Source of the DNA: Scortum barcoo
Taxonomy: Eukaryota > Chordata > Actinopteri > Centrarchiformes > Terapontidae
DNA length: 64,000 bases
NCBI GenBank assembly: GCA_023238725.1
Contig: CM041538.1
Coordinates: 13,328,880-13,392,879 of the forward strand
Direction: 5' to 3'
The stretch's first letter is position 1. Each line of letters begins with the position of its first letter. Both the position numbers and the translations under genes were made by a program. The notes under the pieces were generated by a model. The model ran no database searches, was not told where the DNA came from, and saw only the letters and a list, made by a program, of their open reading frames with translations. Shown piece after piece: positions 50,620-62,500 of this stretch.

Positions 50620-50637
50620 GCTAGCTCACGAGCTAGC
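50620..50637. repeat. 18-bp palindrome, 8-bp arms
   Basis: GCTAGCTC (50620-50627) and GAGCTAGC (50630-50637) are exact reverse complements separated by AC. Confidence 0.55.
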
Positions 50638-51799
50638 TTCAGAGGCACCATGCAGACAAGGTCTTCCGGCACAAAGTCCACGGAAAACTTTTTTTCTCCT
50701 CTGCAGCGTTTGCCATAATGAGGTCATGGTTTCTACTACTGTTGGAGGGCCATTTGATACTTTAAGCCACGTCAAGGTCTGTAGCAATGATTGAGCTCAA
50801 AAGGTATGATTTGAAGGTAAACAAACTGATAGGAATTTTAAGAAAACAATATGAGGCTATTTACACTTGTGTCAAATAGGATTATTGCAGGCCCACAGCA
50901 CAAATTTGTGTTTTAATCTACACCAGTGACTCAGTGGTTACACTCAAATTAACATAATTTTGTCATCATTGAGGTAAAATATGTTTATTAAAGTATCATC
51001 ATAATTTCTGTTATATTGGCCTGCCTAATGTCACTGTGATGAAGGGTGCAATGAATTAAGGCCCATGTGGAATAAAACAATAGTATTACTCGAAGCTAAA
51101 TGTGTGTGGAAAGACAACTTTTCTCTAAAGACCATTAAAAATACTCTTCCAGAGGTTGAAACTGAGCGTGAACTCTTCAAAATCTGACTTGATGAGATTT
51201 CTTCTTGCAAGGCAGCAATTAAGTCAGACAAGCCAAATCTCCACATCTACCCCCACCCCTTCATATGTCATATTTTCAGCTTTGATCTCCGCTAACCCCA
51301 TTCATTAAGCAAATACAACACACTGCCACTTAAAGTTCGCAATGGAGCCCTTAACATCTAATAAATAATGCATTCACCCAGGATCAAAAAATGAGATGAG
51401 CACCAGGCAAAAGGGTGAACACACGGGTTGGCTCAGACAGAGCTAAATGTCTGCCGAACGAAAAAGGAAACATGGTAGGACATAAATGAAGCGCAAAGAC
51501 TCAGCAGTCTAGCATTGGATTAATAGCCGTGATTATGGATGCAGTTGTTTCCACCTATCAGTCTGAGGCACAGGGTGGCGGGGGTGAAATGTAATACTGG
51601 ATAGCAATATTAACAATGCATTTTAAGTAGCCTGCTGTCCTGAGTGAGAAGAATAAAAAATGGGAGAAGAGTGCACTTCATTGGAACTGGCCAAAAAGAG
51701 ACTCAATGCAGCACTATTAAAACAAGGCCCCTTCTGTCACATCATCAATCACAGATTGTTTCCAAAACTCTCAGAAAATCACAGAGTGATTACGAGCCC
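50638..51799. other. AT-rich unique sequence
   Basis: No repeat family, motif cluster or convincing frame (longest 71 codons, 51031-51246 minus). Confidence 0.35.
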
Positions 51800-52490
51800 A
51801 CAGCCATCCTACTGGCTCTGTAAGGCTGTGGTACTTTGAGTTAAATGCTAACATGCTCACAATTACAATGCTAACATGTTGATTTTAAGCAGATAATGTT
51901 CACCATCATGGCTTGGCGTGTTAGCATGCAGCATTTGCTAATGAGCAACAAACACAAAGGACATCTGATGGGAATGTCATATGTTTTGCAGATAGTGTTG
52001 GACAAATTGTCATTTTCATCAGAAGATGGCACCAGCTGAAAAGCCAGAAGAAAATTTGGGTCCCCAAAGCTATACAACTCATCCTGAGGATGACATGATT
52101 TTCTATACTGAAAATCATAGCAATCCATTGAATGGTAATTGATAAAAAAATAAATGTGAATTCACGCTGCTGGAGAAGAAGTTAGGGGGGAATCAACATT
52201 GTTATTTAAAGTTATCATCGGAGAGCTACAAATTACAAAAACGTGATCAATCAGCTTAAGATGTTGAGATATTTCACGGGATTAGTGAAAATATTTATCT
52301 GCAAGTGGAACTAGAGGAAAAGTCAGGGGATCACTAAAGTCAGGGGAACATCTTCTGGGAATCACAATTCTTTGTACAAGTTTTCATGACAATCCATCCT
52401 ATTGCTGAGATAATTCAGCTGCGAGTGGTGGATCGACTGACAGACTAACACTGCCATCGACAGAACCGTGCTTCTAGCATGGCTAAAAAA
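51800..52490 (+). mobile_element. Non-autonomous interspersed repeat with inverted ends, about 690 bp
   Basis: It begins AGCCATCCTACTGGCTCTGT and ends CAGAACCGTGCTTCTAGCAT then GGCT, whose reverse complement AGCCATGCTAGAAGCACGGT gives imperfect terminal inverted repeats. Interior strings AATGCTAACATGTTGATTTT, TTAGCATGCAGCATTTGCTA, GATGGGAATGTCATATGTTT and ATGACAATCCATCCTATTGC match, from memory, a repeat abundant in perciform genomes. Two internal modules (about 52034-52130 and 52310-52420) are related to each other, as in that family. No transposase frame. Confidence 0.75.
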
Positions 52491-55212
52491 ATAATAATCC
52501 ATGACTGGTTTATGTTTTTTGCCATCAATCACTCTGCTAGTGTTCTAAAACCAATCCTTAGCATACATCTGACCTCTCTGTGACTTGCTATTAATACAAT
52601 AATGTACCCCATCAATTAAAAATACATACTACACACACTCCACATGATAATGAATTGTGACAGGCCGGCTTTCTCCCGTGTGTGCGAAGAGACAAATAGT
52701 GTCCTCCTATTTCAGTTCTCGGGGCCTTACTGAGGTAGAGTGACCGAAGTCGGCAGGGGGGCTTTGACTACATCTTGACTTTATTACTCCCCACCCTTAA
52801 ATCCCACAGTGACCTCCTCCTCTTCGGTGCCATGTTCAAATAAACATCCAGAAAAAACTTTATTCCTCCCTCTGTCCGCTAATGTTCTCTGGGTTCCCTC
52901 CGCGCTGTTTGTTTTCCCTCCCTTCATCCTCCGATGGGAGACACGATGACCTGATGGCTGCCACGCTGCGACCTTTGCCAACACAAAGCCAACCCTGACA
53001 CACACACACTCACAGAGACCGTCCTGGTTCAGTTTGGCAGCGGGGTTAAGGTCCGTGTTGACTTTATGTCCACCAGGATGAGACTGTGCTGCTGTATATT
53101 CATGATCTCCTTCAATGCAGACAGTCATCCAAAGCCTTTGAATGGATTTTAAAAGGGGGGATTTTGTTTATCCTCCTCCCTAAAAGCTGGGATCCTGGAC
53201 TCACTCCTTGTTCACATAGAATGAAGAATAACTTTCCAAAGGGCAGGAAACAGCTCTATCAAATGGCCATACACACTGAGATCTATAGTAACACCTCAGC
53301 AGGCTTTCAATTTCAAGGCGACACCATGCTGCGCCAAGAACACCGACACAAAATGTGCCTCTCTGCGGGCCCTCGGAAAACCCAGTAAACATTATACTAT
53401 CTGCGCCGCCCTACCACTCACGCATGACCTATAAGAAATTACATTCAGTCACAAGATGGCCTTAATAATGTGTGCCTTTGTAAATGGTCATATTTTTGTC
53501 CCGGCTCCCTTTCCTCCTGTGTGTTTTCCGTAATTGAAATATTGTCTCTAGGCTCTCAGTTTAAAAAAGGGCCCTCCGAGGTAATCTCCACCATCTTGGC
53601 AAAATGCAAACATAGCCAAGTGTCTCCAGAGAAGCCGCCAGCTCAGAGAAGTTTCCCCTTTAATAACATCTTTTATTAAAGCAGGGTGAAAACAATTAAG
53701 GGTGTGTGAGTTCTGTGTCTTTAATGCAAGCTTTATTGAATAAGCGTCGTCCCATCCGCTGAGGGAGGGTCTCTGAGTGCGACACAAGTAGTACTGCCTA
53801 ATGTTTAAAAGCGGGGGGCGCCTAAAGGGATTGGTGGAGTAATTCAATTAGACGTAATATGCACCCAACCTCCCCCAAAATTGCTGTCTAATTCCTTTAT
53901 AGTGATAGGAAGAATATCACAGTTTCAGGATGGACTTGCGGGAGCGTTTGCTAAAGAGAAATTGATCCCCGATGGTGAAATGTTTTAAAGATTAGCGAAG
54001 GGATTACCTTGTGGGAGATAAGCTGATATAATATATGAAAAGGTTCATCTTCTTCTTTATGTCTTGCATGTTAATTTGTTGTCAAGTACCAATAAAAGTC
54101 TTAGGGAAATCCCACAGACTGGGAGGAGAAAAAAAGGGGCGTGTTTATGGCGAGAGAGAGGCGTTTCCGTCAGTTTTGAAAAATGTAGAAATTGCCACGA
54201 GTTAGTAAATCAGTCTAATCTCACCCAAAGTACTCTGCAGTTCTGCAGCTTTGTGTGTTTTTCTCAGTGAGTGGAAGTTTAATGTTTAATTAAAATACTT
54301 TTGAGTCATGCTGTGAGAAAAAAAAACAAACCTGATTTTTTTTAATTGAGGATTGATTTTCTGACTCATATCTTTTAGAAAGCGTTTAAATTACCAATGG
54401 ATCATGACAAATAAATTCATTGCGATCCAAGGTCTTCTATTTCCAAAACAATCCCACTCTGTTTATTGTTCCCCCTCACCTCCTTCCTTTGTGTGGCACA
54501 GATGCTCTCCCTCTCAGTGGGTGTTGGAGCTGATTCCCTGTAGCTTCACCACCTCACCGCGGGGTGCAGCTGCACCGAGACATCAGAAAGCATCTCAATC
54601 TGCTTATGAAAATCCCAAGACCACAGACTCGCAGCCAAAGAGAAGTTCATCCACTCTTGCTCAAAGTTGTTCCACCACAGCGATGCTCTACAGTAGCAAC
54701 TCAGAGCAGCCACTCCACTGGCTTTTATGGAGAACTTTGTGAGGCTGATCAGATATTTTGCTTGTTTTACTGTAAGGGATTTAAATGAGATCGCCGGAAT
54801 TATTATAAGATAGACGTAATGCCATTAAACCAAAGCACATTCATATCAGATGCTTCCCTAAAAAGAACATGTTGTAGGTATGCAGATAAAATCATAATTT
54901 GTCGCAACAAACAATTTATTCTCCATTCAGTTCTCTCCATAATCCCTCAAAACTGAGGAGAAAACAAACACAATTTTGGCTCGGGCAAAGATTTTTTCTA
55001 TCAACCGACTCATTTGCATTCTGCAAGCTCATACATTTCACAAACTCAATTCCATCTTCACTTTACACCAGACTTTGAATGTTTTTCCAGGCACTGTGCG
55101 ATTTGAATAACTATTGATGCACTAAAAATATCTACCTCTTGCACTCAAGCCAAATGTGTGGTTTTTAAATGCATGAAGAATAAGTGGGAACAATTGGAAT
55201 GAGAGTGAGATA
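52491..55212. other. Unique non-coding sequence
   Basis: 52650-53130 and 53400-53860 are GC-richer with frames open on both strands (up to 114 codons) but no domain. A short CA patch lies at about 52998-53012. Nothing else supported. Confidence 0.3.
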
Positions 55213-55224
55213 TTTGCATGCAAA
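55213..55224. promoter_or_regulatory. Palindromic octamer-like site
   Basis: TTTGCATGCAAA is a perfect 12-bp palindrome. With the preceding A it contains ATTTGCAT and, overlapping on the other strand, ATGCAAA, so two octamer-type POU half-sites are fused. Twenty bases further on is the palindrome at 55244. Binding is inference. Confidence 0.35.
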
Positions 55225-55243
55225 AAAAACCCTTCTCCATTGA

Positions 55244-55295
55244 AAATACTATTATAGTGTTATAGTCAGTGACTGTAACACTGAGGATAGTATTT
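55244..55295. repeat. 52-bp imperfect palindrome
   Basis: AAATACTAT (55244-55252) pairs with ATAGTATTT (55287-55295). AGTGTTATAGTCA (55256-55268) pairs with TGACTGTAACACT (55270-55282) with one T-G wobble, around a single central G at 55269. Between the two stem blocks are a few mismatches and a one-base bulge. Twenty-two of the arm positions pair. A 1-nt loop is too tight for a microRNA hairpin as written, so this may be a collapsed fold-back element. Confidence 0.7.
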
Positions 55296-56585
55296 AGACC
55301 TTGTAAACAATATGCCTATTGACTAACTAGGCTGACTAACTAACTGAGAAAAAAGGGATGCAATATAAATCTGACATTAATTGATGTTAAGAAATAAAGC
55401 ATAAAGGTGTTTTTTGCATGTCAGCTTAAGCAAAATAGCCTGTGTTGCCTGAATTTATACAAAATAAATATAATTTGTTCTCAGAGACACAAGAAAATAC
55501 TTCAGACACAATATGTTCACATTTCAATCTTACAATAAAGAATGCCAGTGCCTCACTTGCAGGTAGATTACTACATTGCTCAGCATTGAGGTAAGGTGAC
55601 TGCCTGCATCTTTTAACATTTTAACTCTGCAGCTCATCGCTATGGGCGCAATCAGACAATGCCGAGCAGAAACGACCGGCAAGAATGAAAGGGATACTTT
55701 TGAAGTGCAAGGCCTATCACAACACATCCGAGCACGGCAACGTTATCAAATTTGTCAAACTCCGGGATGATTAGGGCTCGTCTAATTCAAATGGACAGAC
55801 AGATGGTTGGGTGAAGCGGCCTGTGAAATCCAAGCCCTGTTTAAAAGCATGCTGGTTTCGAGCAAGTGGGAATAAATATGTAAACCCAACCTGCTCTGTA
55901 AAGCGAACATGCCTCCTCTCATTGCCAGTCCTGCACCGTCCCACATGTCAGGCATCCGGGGTCTATTAGTTATAATGAAGTGTAAAATAACCTTCAGTAC
56001 ACCTTTTTGGAGGCTATAGAGACCAAAAAAAAGGGCGCAGAAATTCCTGCTGGTGTAGTCAGATCATTTCAGGATGGAGGTTTTTAAAAAAGGGAACATA
56101 TTCACGAGAAAAGAGAGACCCTGCTTTGTCTCTGGTTTGAATCAAAGGCTTACGGAAATATGTCCCGATGGAAGTAAACTGTTCTCAATGGGAAACATGT
56201 GACCTCCGAAGTTGTAAGGTGCTTTGAGGGGAGTCGGGAGCCACCCTCTCCACTCATGAGAGGTGCTTTACGAAGCGCCACAAAATCTACGGGGTGCCTC
56301 CTTTTGTTTGTATTACAAATGGCCCTGCGCAGGGTGAGAGGTCAAAGCGATAATCACATATGTAAACACACCTCTCCTCCTGAGCAGCTCTCCGGAGGGG
56401 AACTCCTGCTTGACCCTGCTGTTTCTGGCAGGTAAATGTTTGCAATGCATCAACATACAGGAGTGGATGCGTGAGCGGAGCCCTCGCACAGCACAGTTTT
56501 TGTTAGGTCCAGTCTTTCAAACAAAGAAAAGCTGAGGCAAAAAAAAAATGGTACGTTCTCACAGACCCACATGTGCAAGCAGGCG

Positions 56586-56618
56586 TACACACACACACTT
56601 ACACAGACACACACACAA
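56586..56618. repeat. (CA)n microsatellite, interrupted
   Basis: CACACACAC runs interrupted by TT and AG. Confidence 0.85.
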
Positions 56619-56619
56619 C

Positions 56620-56810
56620 GGCTCTCTAATTAATAGCTCCTCTGCCTCCTGAGTCTGTGAGGCAAGTCCACCCTAATCCCTTGGCACTTAGTTCAGAGTA
56701 ATCAGCGCACAGCAAAGTCTGCCTTTGGAACACTAATTAGCATCATTGATTTTCTCCTCAGGCTCTGACATGCAAATAGCCCCAAAACAAGTCACGTTTT
56801 TTAAGGCCCC
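56620..56810. promoter_or_regulatory. Candidate conserved non-coding element with octamer site
   Basis: A perfect octamer ATGCAAAT sits at 56770-56777. Nearby are CTCTAATTAATAGC near 56623, CCTAATCCC (OTX/CRX-type TAATCC) near 56673, GAGTAATCAGCGC near 56696 and CACTAATTAGCATCATTGAT near 56731. This is the densest homeodomain/POU cluster that I noticed. Inference from motifs only. Confidence 0.35.
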
Positions 56811-57825
56811 ACCAGTCAAAAAAGGACTGTAGTTCGTTGTTGTAGCTGCACAAGCTCAGATAGAGACAGGCTTGAAATATGGGTTGAAAACAGAGATGGA
56901 GAATGTCTCACTGAGTGTGACAGGACATGTTAGAGCGTGTGTTTACTGAGAAGTCGGCTTATGGTGCTGATTGATAATCATAAAATCCAAGAACTACCAA
57001 AAAACGGAAAAAAAGACCATCATTTGCTGTGTTTGGATCGTGGGGGATATTGGTGAATGCAGCAAAATAATCTCAAAGCATAACTGGCTTAAAGTATGTT
57101 TACTGATACACTAATTAAGGTATCTCTCCGGTGATTACTTAGCCAGTCAGTTTAACAACTTCTCTTTCTGGTACACTGCGGAGCCTGCAGCCTGAGACGA
57201 GCGAGCGTGTGAGGTAACTTCAATAAGAATTGCCAGTGTCCACATGCCGTGGGGAGAAGTAAATTGTAAGTAATGGACTCTGAGAACGCTGAGATGTTTA
57301 TCAGACTAAATGAACAGAATCACACCAGAGGGATGTGGGGCGCCGCATGTGTGACAACATGCCAGAAAGAGCCCCGATTACGACTGATGGCTGCCATGAA
57401 TTTATGTATTAAAAGTTGGAGGGAAACTATGGCCGATCATTTGGAGCAATCATTTTCATTACTCTCCGAAATGTATGTCAGTCGAGCATGCTTCTCCCGT
57501 TCTCCCTGCTGCTCTCGCTGTGAAAACAGAGCCTCATAAACACACAATACATATGGCATGCACTACCCAGTTATTGTTTCCTGTAATTCAAAACAAGGAT
57601 GGGATTGTGCTATTTTTGTGCTAATTAGCTACTGGCCATGTCCAAAAAGTGGAATCAAAGTGACCGCAATCATCCCTCGCCTTCTTAACAAGAGCGGGTG
57701 AGGAAACCATCACAGCTTGACTTAACCAAAACCCTCCACTGGCAAATCCATAAAGGGAAGGAAGAACAAGGAATTAGGGAGATTTTCTGTCTTCCAAATA
57801 CACAAGCCAGACGCCAATTTATCGC

Positions 57826-57938
57826 TCTTCTCTTATTCTCTCTCGCCCTCTCTCTCTCTCTGTTTTCCTCGCTCTTTCTTCCTATTTGTGCTCTTATACT
57901 TTTTCTCTCTCCCGCTCTCTCTTTCTCTCACTCTGCGT
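57826..57938 (+). repeat. CT-rich polypyrimidine tract
   Basis: TCTCTC-type repeats with short interruptions over about 110 bp. The Leu/Ser/Phe-rich plus frames here (57698-57940, 57888-58079) result from it. Confidence 0.85.
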
Positions 57939-58805
57939 GATTGCATCCATATGCTCTCCAGGGATAGATGGGGTCAACACCCTACTTACTCACGCCACAG
58001 CGAGGCACTGACACTTGTGAGAAATCCCTTGTGCAGACTCTTGCACACGTACGCGCACACAGGGGCACGCACGCATTAGCAGTGTGATTGTATCCATGCA
58101 GCAGGCCCCAGACTGCGTAGCTTCACTGCTCAGCGGAGAGGATGGGCGCTGGGATTTTCATGCCAACGCTTAATTCCGCTTTGTGAACGTATGTGAAAGT
58201 ATGCTCCTCCGCAGCAATCCACCTCCTCCTCCTGGTACATTTAGGACCGGCCCCTGAGAAGATCTGGCACCAATTAAGTGGTGCTCAGAGGAACTGGGCT
58301 CGATGGGGCCCAGTGGATCCTTCTGCCTTCAATCCCCTCTTTTGTTCTGCAAAGCCAGCAGAGGTCGTAAATTTGAACACGAAGACAGCGCGCAAATTGC
58401 AGTCACACTTGCGAGCGTAAGGGAATCAAGGCCAGGAGAGGGAGAAGGAATCAGGCTGCCCTCTGCCAATGGTCCAAATCCTTTCCTCTCTCCATCTCAG
58501 GAAAAAAAAAAACACAGCATGGACACACACCAGATATGCGCAACCAGCACATGTTGGTAACCACGCAGTTGTGGCCGTCTGCCCTTGCCCGTGCGCAGGG
58601 TAAAAAAGCAGCAGAACACACCTACAACCAAACACGCAAGGGCAAACGCACAAGCACGCACATTGCCAGCCACCAAGGAGACATCATAACAGTTGCTGTA
58701 AACACAAGCAGTTCAGGCAGTTCACTCTCCAAATACTGCGAGAGCACAGGAGGAGGGACACGGGAATAAAGAAGAATACCACTCACTGTCCCTGCTCTCA
58801 CTTAC
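57939..58805. other. Unique sequence; two CTCF-like strings
   Basis: CCAGCAGAGGTCG at 58355-58367 differs from a CTCF core by one base. CTGCCCTCTGCC near 58458 is a second, weaker candidate on the opposite strand. A-run at 58502-58511. No gene seen. Confidence 0.3.
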
Positions 58806-58830
58806 CACACACACAGACACACACACACAA
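58806..58830. repeat. (CA)n microsatellite, interrupted
   Basis: Two CA runs separated by AG. Confidence 0.85.
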
Positions 58831-59243
58831 ACATGACTGAAGGACATCGATAAAATCTGCTATAATGAACCCCTCCCCTAGACCTTGCTAGTGACCTCTG
58901 GGAATCCGATTTACTCTGCCACATCTCTTATCATATCTCTGCTGTCACTCATAAATTAAGGCAATATGACAATGGATGATGCATCCACCCAGACCTCCAC
59001 TGACACAATATTCAGCCACCCAGTCCACATCCATTTGTCCGTATGTGGGAGAACTCTTGTATAAATGCAGCATGGCATTAACACACTGCTAGGAGCATTT
59101 CATTGCCTTTAAAGGCTGTAGTTTCATACGAATGGTCAAACATGGGCTTCAAACACATTCCCCAAACACACTTTTCTTTTTTTTCATTCATAATGGCTGC
59201 ATTCCACTTACAGTCAATGTATGCCCTGATCATTTCCAACCTT

Positions 59244-59267
59244 GCTCACTGGCATGGCTCACTGGCA
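59244..59267. repeat. 13-bp tandem duplication
   Basis: GCTCACTGGCATG (59244-59256) is followed directly by GCTCACTGGCA (59257-59267). Small slippage-type duplication. Confidence 0.7.
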
Positions 59268-60898
59268 CATCTAAATGGAGCAGAGCCATTACTGTGAGTT
59301 GCACAGGTGGCATACAGGTTGAATTCTCGCTCGCTCGCAGAGGCTTCACAGAGGGTTCACTTCCCACTACCTTTTGCCTGGTCATGCATGTTCGTAGGCG
59401 GGATACCTCCGAGGGCTCGCTACACTAGTGACTCATGCTGATTAATTGGGGTATTTTCAGGGTTAGGATCTGGGGGAAACGGTGGGCCTCTAGCATGTCA
59501 CACCCTCCCAGTAAAGTGCCTTGCTGGCAGGGGAAAGGAAGCATCCAGCAACACCATGTGTTGTGGAGCTAGCACGTCTGTCTACACCCACCGCAGGCCA
59601 ACTGTGGAGTTACCAGTGACATGAACCACAGTACAGGGAAAGTAGTCATTTTGAATTAGGAGAACATGGGCAAAAAACAAATGGACAAAAAAAAGAGCCT
59701 TGAGTAGAGTCATTTGTTCCACCTGTGCCTTTTCTGCTGACACAAATTAGAATTGCTTCAAGTTAAATAGCCTATTGATCACAGGGAAATATGCAAAATA
59801 TGCTTGTTATTCAAGTTCCAACATAGGAGACAATCTCTTCTATCTTTTATCGTGTTGTGGAAGCTTACATTCTACAAGCATGTTCATTTTTAGTAATTGG
59901 AATTTAAGCCTGAGAGAATCTAAGTTTGGTATATAGTAATCCCAAAAGTGCTTTACATGGGTAAATAAACATTGTAACAATTCAGTGCTACAATAAATGA
60001 AAATGAATAATCAAAATAGATTCTAAACTGATTAGAACAGAGCTAAAGAAAGAAAAATGAAATGCTTATGAAAAGTGATTTAAAAGATAATACTGGTTAT
60101 GCAAGCCTCATATCACACACTGATGTTATTCCCCGTAGATTGTATTTAACTCAAAACAGACTGCACTCGACAAAATATCAACCTCTAAATCCCTGTACTG
60201 TACAACTGTGACAAGATGCATGATAACCTTACTTTAAGGTACCAACACATTTCGTGCTATACTGTTCGTTTTGGCACTGTCCCCTTGGTCTCTCACAAAA
60301 CAGTTAAAGAGAAAGATGGAAGATTTAAAGCCTCTTTGTATCACAATGTATTCCCTTAAACATGTTGAAATTATTACAGTATTAGTGTTGATATGCAGTA
60401 GGTATAGAAGACACATGCAGTTTAGGTATTTTTCCAGTACTACTGAAGAGCCAGGTGTTCTGTACACAACTGAGCAATATGTTTCAATAGTGGAAGTGGT
60501 GGTTTTCCGAGAGGTTAAACCTATTTTAACCAGAAGCGAGTCAGTGGCCTGCTACCTCAACCCAAAAATGTGGTCACAAGATCACAGAGGGAGCTCTCAG
60601 ATTAGCACGCCATCCATTTTTGAAAAATAAGGAGGGTGTTCTGCTGTCTTAATCCTATGAGAGAAAAAAACCTCGGTCGAGCCCTTGACCTCTCAAACCG
60701 CAGACTTAGCAGAGAACTTTGATTTGTCAACGATGACCACAACAAAGCTGGCCACACCGGCTGTCAGGGCCAAGGCCGTTGCTGTCTTACACATGTCTTG
60801 TGGGTCATGTGACTCTGAGGTCACAAGGGACTTAAGATGTTTTCATGTGCTACAAGTGTTATAGTAATAACAGTGAACCATTATGAGCTTAGTTTAAT
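59268..60898. other. Unique non-coding sequence
   Basis: AT-rich. The 119-codon plus frame (60271-60630) overlaps a minus frame and has no domain. A short CTCGCTCGCTCGC string lies near 59325. Confidence 0.35.
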
Positions 60899-60922
60899 GA
60901 TAATAATAATAATAAGAAGAAG
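60899..60922 (+). repeat. (ATA)n/(AGA)n trinucleotide repeat
   Basis: ATA units change into AAG units within 24 bp. Confidence 0.8.
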
Positions 60923-61004
60923 AATGTTACTGAATGAAATATAAAAACAGTTGCTTCATTTCAGACTGTGTGGAGTGTGGTGTGCAATTAAATTTAATCC
61001 AGTC

Positions 61005-61427
61005 GGAGACATTTATGCCAAGGAATTGACCATTTATAGCAAATGGTTGGATCTGGTGGGGAAAGGCTCTGCTGCTCTTAAAGAGTCCAAGCAGTGACAA
61101 GGGTTTTGCTGAGAGAGCCGATTCCTTTTAATAAACACTTAACATGAACATTAATAGAACCAAAATACAAAATGTCACATTAGGAGGTTGAGCTGGCGTG
61201 AGCATAATCAGCGGAGTAACAGTGACAAGTGAAAGGTTATAATGTCCACACTGGTGATTATGATTGGATGTTACCAGCCCCACAGCTGGGCCAATCATTG
61301 TGAGGCATAATGCATACAGCTGATGCCAAGCGACCAGTATAGTGCAGCACTGCGGCTGAACCGAGGCTATGTTAGATTTCATTCAGAGACACTTACGGCA
61401 AGGAATTCTCCTGAGAGAGCTAATCCC
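61005..61427 (+). repeat. Degenerate duplicated block
   Basis: GAGACATTTATGCCAAGGAA (61006-61025) recurs as GAGACACTTACGGCAAGGAA (61386-61405); 19 of the 22 bases match when the following TT is included. CTGAGAGAGCCGATTCC (61109-61125) recurs as CTGAGAGAGCTAATCCC (61411-61427). The two motifs keep their order but sit 81 bp apart in the first copy and 3 bp apart in the second. This looks like an old tandem duplication with an internal indel. The intervening 61130-61380 is enhancer-like (GCATAATCAGCGG, GGGCCAATCATTGTGAGGC). Confidence 0.45.
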
Positions 61428-61963
61428 CCAAAACGAAATGATTGCTTCTGCTTAATAAGTATTAGTATTAGAAACCCCAAAACAACAGAGCAACTGTGAG
61501 CCGCCATACTGCATCTCTGCAATGCGCATGTTGCAATTTCCCTCGAATGTTACCAAAGCCCTTCTCATCTGAGACGAAGCTCAGACAACATCCTGGCTGC
61601 CCTCAGATGAACATGTGGCTGGATAATAACAGTGTCCCAATTCAAGGGAAATATCCAAAACTAAAAGCATGTTTAAATAAGAAGAAACAAGCCTTTTCTG
61701 AGATGTAATTCAATATACTGATTACTAATATCTTGATATTCAAAATACAGAAATACTCTCCAGCTAAAATGTAGACTACGTAGAGAAACACATGTTGCGT
61801 TTATGTAAGCCAGGCCTCCTCTGTTCTCTTACAGCTGACCAAATTAGCAATATGCTAGTTTCCATTGTGATATAAACAACCACAAACCAGGTTTGAATAA
61901 GTTCCTCTCCAGTGATAACGTAGATAGCATGCACAAACAGAAAACCCCAAAAACAACTTCAAA

Positions 61964-61978
61964 CCACTAGAGGGTGGC
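61964..61978 (+). promoter_or_regulatory. CTCF-like site
   Basis: CCACTAGAGGGTGGC agrees with the vertebrate CTCF core CCASYAGRKGGC at all but one position (T for C after GGG). A single motif match in 64 kb is weak evidence; occupancy would have to be shown. Confidence 0.35.
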
Positions 61979-62102
61979 TCAACTGATACGTGGACTTGTT
62001 TTTTTAATAATACCAGTGCAAATGAATACACAGACGTAGACCAAGAACCAAGAATAAACCAAGATGCAAGGCATGTGCCACACGTGTGAATGAGCCAATC
62101 AT

Positions 62103-62190
62103 TATGAGGCAGACTTTATTTATATTATATAATTATAGCTAAATGTATTATTATTATTATTGTACTTATACTATATATTATACTATAGAG
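62103..62190. repeat. AT-rich tract with (ATT)n
   Basis: TTTATATTATATAATTATAG, then (TTA)n at about 62148-62161 and TATACTATATATTATACTAT. Low-complexity DNA immediately upstream of the inverted pair at 62199. Confidence 0.75.
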
Positions 62191-62198
62191 ATTGTTCT

Positions 62199-62276
62199 GC
62201 AGGTTCTGGAAAACCTGAAAAGGTTTTGAAAAGGTGACCAATTTTCCAATCATGGAAAATAGATGGAAAATGATGT
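62199..62276 (+). repeat. Left member of an imperfect inverted pair
   Basis: Contains GCAGGTTC, TTTTGAAAAGGTGACC, AATTTTCCAATCATGGAAAA and further GGAAAA units. The same order of strings appears on the opposite strand at 62501-62580. Strings such as CATGGAAAAT and TGGAAAA resemble a fish interspersed repeat that I recall only loosely. Confidence 0.5.
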
Positions 62277-62500
62277 AATGCGATGAGACTGTGTGTCCAA
62301 AACATAACCAAGAGCAGACTATCCAAAACACCCTCATCAATAAACTGCAATCTAACTGTCAATATGACCCTGAACATAACTTAACCCTTTCAGATGGAAG
62401 TGTTATCCATTTTGGGTGCTTAGAAGTTTATTCTCACCTTAAGGTAAATAGGAGAATGCTTAAATAATGTTCCAGGACAAGGGCTTTTTTCTTTTTCTCT

